A stretch of 64,000 nt of DNA, from the NCBI GenBank assembly GCA_012103455.1, contig WLWT01000001.1:4099288-4163287 (forward strand). The letters are read 5' to 3'. Shown here piece after piece: positions 58,788 through 64,000 of this stretch. The notes under the pieces are model-generated. The model was not told the DNA's origin, searched no databases, and worked only from the letters and a program-made list of their open reading frames with translations. A program made the position numbers and the translations under genes. This stretch comes from Gammaproteobacteria bacterium (lineage in GTDB: Bacteria > Pseudomonadota > Gammaproteobacteria > HK1). The number at the start of each line of letters is the position of its first letter. Within the stretch, counting starts at the first letter, position 1.

Positions 58788-59067
58788 CGTTGCATACTCC
58801 GGCGAAGACAGTGAACGAAAACGGTCCTGGGGCGAACTCGGGCGGCGATAGACCTATCGCTTCTGATGGTTGTGGGTGCGATGCACCAACCTATTGTAGG
58901 GACACTACACCAGGATTGGCAGGCCCCCGGCCACGTCTAGTCAGGCAGCGCTACGCTCATCGCCCTCGCCGGCCCAACGGCCACCGAATGCAGCGACACT
59001 GCTAAGGCGCAACAGCCGGGTCAGGGTCAGGCGCGGGCCCCATCACCGGTACGATAACGAATACGGC

Positions 59068-59553
59068 CTACGCTGCCGGCGTGCGGCGGCGTAGCAGATA
59101 ACTCTGTTCGCCCGCCATTACGAGAACGCGGTCCTGGTTGTGCACCGTGCTGGCCATTGTCAATACGCCCGTTGTGCGTTGCGGCTTGAGCGCTTTGACG
59201 GTGAGGGCTGGGTACAGCGTATCGCCGGCCACCACGGGCGCCAAAAAGCGCGATGATTGCTCGATAAAGCCGATGAGAGACGCATCGGCCACATGCGGAA
59301 ACATCCCCGCACCAGCGGCTGTTTGGATCAAAACTTGATAACCGTGGGCCAATAGATCCTTGTAACCCAGCCGCTTGCAGTACTCGCGATCATAGTGAAT
59401 AGGGTGGTTGTCACCGCTAGCTGCCTGAAACGCCAGGAAATGAGACGCCGCCATCGTGCGTGACGGAATAACGAAGCGCTCCCCCACTTCGAAGTCTTCG
59501 AAGTAGCGGCTTTGCGCGAGTTGGTGTCTTGACGGATCGAACTCGCTGTTCAT
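59068..59553 (-). CDS. MaoC-family hotdog dehydratase
   Basis: A 161-residue hotdog-fold protein of the MaoC/R-specific enoyl-CoA hydratase family. It opens SRYFEDFEVGERFVIPSRTM and has the catalytic pattern AASGDNHPIHYDREYCKRLG with Asp and His, followed by LLAHGYQVLIQTAAG. Length is normal for a single-domain member. It hydrates or dehydrates enoyl/hydroxyacyl-CoA in degradation of branched acids or in polyhydroxyalkanoate routes. No other acyl-CoA genes are adjacent. GAGCAGAGG before the ATG acts as ribosome binding site. Confidence 0.88.
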   Translation of the reverse strand: MNSEFDPSRHQLAQSRYFEDFEVGERFVIPSRTMAASHFLAFQAASGDNHPIHYDREYCKRLGYKDLLAHGYQVLIQTAAGAGMFPHVADASLIGFIEQSSRFLAPVVAGDTLYPALTVKALKPQRTTGVLTMASTVHNQDRVLVMAGEQSYLLRRRTPAA

Positions 59554-59677
59554 CCAAATGCCTCTGCTCTAGGGTAATCTCCGGTGATGATAAAGGACCG
59601 GGGAATGATACGGGACGGTAACCGCAACGCTGTCAGAATTGCGCCGTCGATACATCGACCGATAGGTGCTAGTGAGG

Positions 59678-60394
59678 ATGTCCTCCAAGCTCGATAGCCG
59701 TTCGGCCGAGCCGCTGCCGCGAGCCTCCTTGCTGGTGCGTTGTGTGGCACTGGCGGTCGATATTTTTATGGCCCTCGCAGTAGCCTCGGCGGGCTTCGCT
59801 CTCGTTGCCTTGGTGGTGCCGGCTGATTCGGCTGGGGCCAAATTTCCGATCTTTATCATCACAATAGCCGCTTTTGTGTATCTGGCGGTGTGGCGCATGC
59901 GTTGGCTCAGTGCGGGGCGATATCTATTCAAACTGCGGGCCACGCGGCTAGATGGCCCTGCCGGGATGCCGGGCAAAACGCTTACGGTGCATACGCGGGT
60001 GATAGCTCCTTTAAGGCCGATCGCGCTTGCGGTGGCGCTCAGCGCTTTCGCTTGCATCTTGAGCGTGGCAGCTTTGAGCCAAGTGCTCATCAGTACAAAG
60101 GTGTTTCAGCGTGTGGTACGTCACACGTCCGAGGCGACTCCGCTCAGTGCCGATTATGGCGCTGTGCCATTCCTGTCGCCGCTGCCATCCGCGCTGCTGA
60201 TCGGGGACAGACGTGCTTACGTACGGATCGGTGCGACCTGGGGTGCACGCAGTGGAGTGCTGGAGTTTTTCTTGCGTAGGGAGCGCCGTGGATGGCGGGT
60301 TGTGGCTGTACACGAATCCCGCAAGCGGCAATTCTTGCGCTATGCACTGGCCATTGCCGAGGTTGACATTCCCACACCTGGCGAACAGGAGTAA
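59678..60394 (+). CDS. RDD-like membrane protein
   Basis: A 238-residue protein. Helices are predicted at about residues 20-45 (ALAVDIFMALAVASAGFALVALV), 55-70 and 110-135. The Arg and paired Asp in VRCVALAVDIF and the later GRYLFKLRAT resemble the Arg-Asp-Asp pattern of RDD-family transport-related proteins, but the match is partial. The C-terminal ~90 residues are soluble (VRIGATWGARSGVLEFFLRR). The ATG at 59678 is chosen over the GTG at 59666 because of GTGAGG just ahead. Function unknown. Confidence 0.6.
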   Translation: MSSKLDSRSAEPLPRASLLVRCVALAVDIFMALAVASAGFALVALVVPADSAGAKFPIFIITIAAFVYLAVWRMRWLSAGRYLFKLRATRLDGPAGMPGKTLTVHTRVIAPLRPIALAVALSAFACILSVAALSQVLISTKVFQRVVRHTSEATPLSADYGAVPFLSPLPSALLIGDRRAYVRIGATWGARSGVLEFFLRRERRGWRVVAVHESRKRQFLRYALAIAEVDIPTPGEQE

Positions 60395-60490
60395 TCCAGC
60401 CACACGTGGGCGTGTATGTCGATGATCACGTCATACCCGGACAGACGAGGAGGGGTGTTGTATTCGTCTGTCTATCAAAAAAAGCGAGGG

Positions 60491-61459
60491 CTAGGCGACC
60501 GCCTCCAACAGCAGTTCCACATTGCGCAGGCCCTCGCAGCCATCGACTTCGGGAGCCCGTCCTTGCGCGACGGCGGCCACAAAGTCCTCGATTTCACCTA
60601 CGAATGGATTCCTGACGGCAAAACCGAAATCGCCTTCGTGGGTCACGATGCGCCCGGCACCATCCGCACCCAAGGTATTCTCGCACAGGGCATAACCCGA
60701 CTCGGCGTAAATCTCCATCCGCCGCGGCCCGGCAAATAAAACCGAGTTGCACATCTCCGCTGTCGCACCGGATTCGAACTGCATCGCAATCACAGCCGTC
60801 TCCTCATGCGGGCCGTCGTAGACGGATCGGTTGATAACGGAAACCAGTTTGCTGATCTCGCCATTGTGCGGGCGCATAAACCAGCGGATCTGATCGAGAC
60901 AGTGGGTGCCAACCCCGGACAGACACCACCACCTAGCCAACTCCGCACCCGCCCTCCAATTACCCGGATCGCTTTGCATCGGCCACTGCACCCGCATATG
61001 CCGGATCGGACCGAAGCCGCCGCCTGTCCTCGCCTCGCCAGTCATCAAACGATGCAAAGCGCGATGCCCGGCGTGCCAACGCAGGTGATAGGCGATGCCC
61101 AACCGCAACCCCGCCCCGCGCGCGGCCTCCACCATCGCGTTCGCCGACGCCATATCCGTCGTCATCGGCTTCTCGGTCAAAACGTGTTTTCCGGCAGCCA
61201 ATGCCGCCAAGGTCTGCGGCGCGTGCAATTTATCCGGCGAGGCAATGACCACCGCTTCTAATGCATCATCGCTGAGCAACTCATCCAAGTCATCATAAGC
61301 AGGCTGCGGACTGGCCGCAGCGTGCTTTACTGCAAACGCCCGCGCCCGTACTTTATCGCGGCTGAGTACGCTCCACAACTCGGCGCCATTTGCTTGGGCG
61401 ATGGCGGGCGCTAGCTGGGTGTCCGCGATGCGGCCTGTTGCCAATAAAGCGATCTTCAT
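60491..61459 (-). CDS. Gfo/Idh/MocA-family NAD(P)-dependent oxidoreductase
   Basis: A 322-residue dehydrogenase acting on sugars, inositols or related substrates. The N-terminal Rossmann domain has IALLATGRIADTQLAPAI (GxGxxA-like, with the first Gly replaced by Ala-Thr) and DALEAVVIASPDKLHAP. The signature EKPMTTDMASANAMVEAA carries the catalytic Lys. The C-terminal alpha/beta domain includes RWWCLSGVGTHCLDQIRWF, the Asp-His pair region. Length is near the family norm. Monocistronic; ATG at 61459 with GAGGAATAACC ahead. Confidence 0.9.
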   Translation of the reverse strand: MKIALLATGRIADTQLAPAIAQANGAELWSVLSRDKVRARAFAVKHAAASPQPAYDDLDELLSDDALEAVVIASPDKLHAPQTLAALAAGKHVLTEKPMTTDMASANAMVEAARGAGLRLGIAYHLRWHAGHRALHRLMTGEARTGGGFGPIRHMRVQWPMQSDPGNWRAGAELARWWCLSGVGTHCLDQIRWFMRPHNGEISKLVSVINRSVYDGPHEETAVIAMQFESGATAEMCNSVLFAGPRRMEIYAESGYALCENTLGADGAGRIVTHEGDFGFAVRNPFVGEIEDFVAAVAQGRAPEVDGCEGLRNVELLLEAVA

Positions 61460-61534
61460 GGGTTATTCCTCGATAATGTCCACTGCATAATATCTACGCG
61501 CCCAAGAATATCCAACGCAGCCCGCATACCCCCC

Positions 61535-62119
61535 TCAGTGCAACGCAGCCCGAACCGGCAAAGCGCTCATAATATCCGCCTCCAATTCCACCAACTGCCC
61601 CATTCGCCGGTACACGTCCGTATGCGCAAAATAACGCAAAGCCATATCGGCAAACACATGACCATGCTTCACCTCGCTCCTGCGCAATTGGCCGTAGAAC
61701 TGCGCCAATACCGGATCGCCTAAGCCGTCGGCGACCAAACCGAACCGCTCTGCCCCCCGGCATTCGACAACGCACGCCAGTAACAACCGATCCAGGAACC
61801 GCTCATCCCGGCCGTGCCGCGCCTGCGCCATCAATGCGATAACGTATTCATCGCGGGTATCGCGCACCAACGCAACATCGCGCGAGCGCATCAATTCATA
61901 GACTTGGGCAAAATGAGTCAACTCCTCTTGGGCCACGTCAATGAGCGCCGGGATCACCAGCGGCCTATCGGGATACTTGACCACCATACCCATAGCCATC
62001 GCGGACGCTTTACGCTCACAGTTCGCGTGGTCGCTCAAAAACGCATCGAAGTCGGCCAGCACGGCAGGCAGCCAACCGGATGGCGTAGCACACTTAAGAT
62101 CGATTGACTTGCGAGACAC
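61535..62119 (-). CDS. miaE: tRNA-(ms2io6A)-hydroxylase-like diiron protein
   Basis: A 194-residue protein of the MiaE family, which hydroxylates the isopentenyl side chain of ms2i6A37 in tRNA using a diiron centre. Iron-ligand motifs are seen in HANCERKASAMAM and AQEELTHFAQVYELM, with CVVECRGAERFGL and RSEVKHGHVF later. These give the Glu/ExxH, Glu/ExxH pattern. The frame extends to 62173 but overlaps the glycosyltransferase start on the other strand; the GTG at 62119 (SRKSIDLKCATPSGW) matches the family start. A miaA/miaB pair is not in this window. Confidence 0.85.
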   Translation of the reverse strand: MSRKSIDLKCATPSGWLPAVLADFDAFLSDHANCERKASAMAMGMVVKYPDRPLVIPALIDVAQEELTHFAQVYELMRSRDVALVRDTRDEYVIALMAQARHGRDERFLDRLLLACVVECRGAERFGLVADGLGDPVLAQFYGQLRRSEVKHGHVFADMALRYFAHTDVYRRMGQLVELEADIMSALPVRAALH

Positions 62120-62153
62120 GAACGAAACCCATAACAGACGAAACCCAGAACAA

Positions 62154-63419
62154 ATGAGCCGCAAACCATACACAGATCGAGCCGTAGAGCGCTATCTCGA
62201 CAAGCGCGCCGGCCCGCCGCTCATCGCCGACAAGCCGCTGCAGAACCTGACGCTCAGCATCGCCATCCCCGCCTACCATGAGCCCGACATCATCGGCGTG
62301 CTAGAGAACCTCTACCGTTGCACACCGCCCGGTTGCGGCGTCGAAGTCTTGGTCGGCATCAACCAACCGGAAACGGCGCCGGCCCAACTCATCGCAGCCC
62401 ATAAAGCGCAGACAGACACGGTCAATACCTGGGCCGGGGCGCACCGGCGCGCCGCGTGGCGGGCACACGCCGTGCACCTCCCCCCGCTGCCGGCCGAGCA
62501 CGCAGGCGTGGGCCTTGCCCGCAGGCTCATCATGGATGAAGCTCTACGCCGTCTCCATCAGGCGGAAAATACGCGCGGTGTCATCGTCTGTCTGGATGCC
62601 GATTGCCGGGTGGATGGCAACTATCTGGAAGCTCTATTCGATTTATTCGGCAAGCATCCCGACACCGGAGCCTGCACGATTTACTTCGAGCACCCTCTGG
62701 ATAGAGGCACAGACTCAGACGAGCGTATCGCCCGCTACGAGGCGTTTTTGCGTTACTACCGGCTAGGCCTTCACTACGCAGGCTCCGCCCACGCCTACCA
62801 CAGTGTTGGCTCTTGCTTGGCGGTACGGGCGGCGGCCTATGCCCGCCAGGGTGGCATGAGCCGCCGCCAAGCCGGAGAGGACTTCTACTTCATCCAAAAA
62901 CTCATCGACGGCGAGCAGGTCGCGACCCTCAACACGACGCGGGTCATACCTTCCGCCCGCGAGTCCGACCGGGTCCCCTTCGGCACCGGGCGCGCCATGC
63001 ACAAAAGCCGTGCTGACGAAGATGCAACTCCATTCTATGCGCCCCAAGTGTTTGACGATTTAAAAGCGTTCTTCACCGCGCTGCCCGCGCTGTACACTGC
63101 GCTGAACGCCTTAGAAGAACGCCCCTTGTCAGCACCCATGCACACATTCTTAGGCGCCCGGCAAGCCGACACCCGCCTCCTTGAAATCAAACGCAATGCC
63201 GCTTCAGCGGACACTTTCGTGCGCCGCGCCAAACGCTGGTTCAACGGTTTTTTGTGTATGAAATACGCCCGTTTCGCCTGCCCCGCGTACTACCCCCATC
63301 CCGCGCCTGAACAGGCGGTAGCGAAGCTGCTTCGCACCGCCGCGCTCGCCAACACCGGACCATCGGCTTCGTACATCGACATGGTGCGGCTACTGCGCAC
63401 TATCGACCGAAAACACTAA
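62154..63419 (+). CDS. Glycosyltransferase family 2
   Basis: A 421-residue GT-A-fold transferase. The nucleotide-binding start is LSIAIPAYHEPDIIGVLENL; the metal-binding DxD equivalent is LDADCRVDGNYL, followed by RQGGMSRRQAGEDFYFIQKL, the ED acceptor motif of the family. No membrane helix is apparent, so it is probably cytosolic or peripheral. I start at the ATG of 62154 because upstream codons lie in the promoter region shared with the divergent MiaE gene. The donor sugar and product are unknown. It is convergent with the glutamine synthetase gene, overlapping by four bases (63416-63419). Confidence 0.88.
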   Translation: MSRKPYTDRAVERYLDKRAGPPLIADKPLQNLTLSIAIPAYHEPDIIGVLENLYRCTPPGCGVEVLVGINQPETAPAQLIAAHKAQTDTVNTWAGAHRRAAWRAHAVHLPPLPAEHAGVGLARRLIMDEALRRLHQAENTRGVIVCLDADCRVDGNYLEALFDLFGKHPDTGACTIYFEHPLDRGTDSDERIARYEAFLRYYRLGLHYAGSAHAYHSVGSCLAVRAAAYARQGGMSRRQAGEDFYFIQKLIDGEQVATLNTTRVIPSARESDRVPFGTGRAMHKSRADEDATPFYAPQVFDDLKAFFTALPALYTALNALEERPLSAPMHTFLGARQADTRLLEIKRNAASADTFVRRAKRWFNGFLCMKYARFACPAYYPHPAPEQAVAKLLRTAALANTGPSASYIDMVRLLRTIDRKH

Positions 63420-64000
63420 CAGTCCAGAGTATTTCTGAATTCCCAAGCGCTCAACGCTTGTGAGTACTCGTTCCATTCGCGCATTTTCATCGTCACATAA
63501 GAGTTGGAAAACGACTCGCCCAAAGCCTGTTTCAGTGCCTTGTTCTCATCGAAAATACGAATCGCATCAAGAAGATAGAGAGGTAACATACGGGCCCGCA
63601 CCTGGTGACCATCGGTATACATGTTGACGTCAACCCGTTTACCCGGACTGCGCGCATTGGCCATCCCATCCATGCCGGCCGCCAGATAGACCGCCTGCAA
63701 CAGATAGGGATTGGCAGCACCATCGGCCAATCTGAACTCGAAGCGCCCCGGCTCCGGCGTACGCACCATATGCGTGCGGTTATTACCCGACCAGGTCACC
63801 GCATTCGGCGACCAGGTGGCGCCCGATGAGGTCTGCGGGGCGTTGATCCGCTTGTAGGAGTTCACTGTCGGATTGGTGATTGCGCACAAGCTCTCGGCGT
63901 GATGCAACACCCCACCTAGAAAGTGGTACCCCAGCTCGGAGATACCCAGCTCATCGTTGCGATCGTCGAACAGATTCTTCTCGCCCGTCTCGTTCCACAC
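63416..64000 (-). CDS. Glutamine synthetase (GlnT/type III-like), C-terminal part
   Basis: The C-terminal 194 residues of a glutamine synthetase; the rest lies beyond the right edge. Visible are the substrate-loop region TNPTVNSYKRINAP, the ATP and glutamate-binding SGNNRTHMVRTPEPGRFEFR with the key Arg residues, and DGAANPYLLQAVYLAAG. The sequence resembles GlnT or gamma-glutamylmethylamide synthetase-like forms rather than GlnA. That would fit the methylamine/sarcosine theme of the window, but the N-terminal half is needed to decide. It ends at 63416, overlapping the glycosyltransferase stop. Confidence 0.88.
   Translation of the reverse strand: MWNETGEKNLFDDRNDELGISELGYHFLGGVLHHAESLCAITNPTVNSYKRINAPQTSSGATWSPNAVTWSGNNRTHMVRTPEPGRFEFRLADGAANPYLLQAVYLAAGMDGMANARSPGKRVDVNMYTDGHQVRARMLPLYLLDAIRIFDENKALKQALGESFSNSYVTMKMREWNEYSQALSAWEFRNTLDC

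Overview
The window is a piece of a GC-rich bacterial chromosome, most likely from a gammaproteobacterium. The block tRNA-Val, infC, rpmI, rplT, pheS, pheT, ihfA, MerR-type regulator, tRNA-Pro, and the neighbouring aspC-like/uvrB pair, are arrangements typical of that class. The accessory content is catabolic: sarcosine/dimethylglycine dehydrogenase, sulfatase, Baeyer-Villiger monooxygenase, molybdenum hydroxylase, LLM flavoenzyme and methionine-synthase-like protein. Many genes are broken or survive only as stubs, which suggests a host-associated or otherwise eroding genome. That lifestyle is an inference.

Layout. (1) 1-10137: a decaying defence island of overlapping genes on the + strand. 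It holds a DExH helicase with DUF1998, the C-terminal half of an Eco57I/PglX-like methylase joined at a deletion scar, a frameshifted DUF3696 ATPase, a PIN-domain protein with an internal stop, an RNA ligase, an HNH nuclease and a DUF262 stub. The island abuts the 3' end of tRNA-Asn. (2) 10138-19479: conserved core with aspC, uvrB, tRNA-Val, infC (apparent AUC start), ribosomal proteins L35 and L20, pheST, ihfA, a MerR protein and tRNA-Pro. thrS is missing from its usual place before infC. (3) 19480-30416: metabolic genes separated by stubs of an IS3-like transposase, an MttB-like methyltransferase, a patatin and possibly a P450. (4) 30417-39960: an A+T-richer insert holding a two-partner-secretion/contact-dependent-inhibition locus. 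It has a TpsB with a frameshift, a 2042-residue CdiA-like protein ending in an unrecognised toxin region after an AENN motif, and an overlapping candidate immunity gene. Two halves of ISKra4-type transposase sequence flank it in opposite orientations. (5) 39989-64000: more catabolic and housekeeping genes, with four copies of a ~140-bp miniature inverted-repeat element. One copy sits in frame inside a methyltransferase pseudogene.

How the parts work together. Genes 7846-10016 overlap one another by 4-20 bases and look like one translationally coupled nuclease/ligase module. The infC-ihfA block is the classic translation and nucleoid-protein operon, with a strong hairpin before pheS. The CDI locus would act as secretion pore, toxin and immunity, but the pore gene is broken as read. 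The window cuts two genes: the helicase (left edge) and a glutamine synthetase (right edge).
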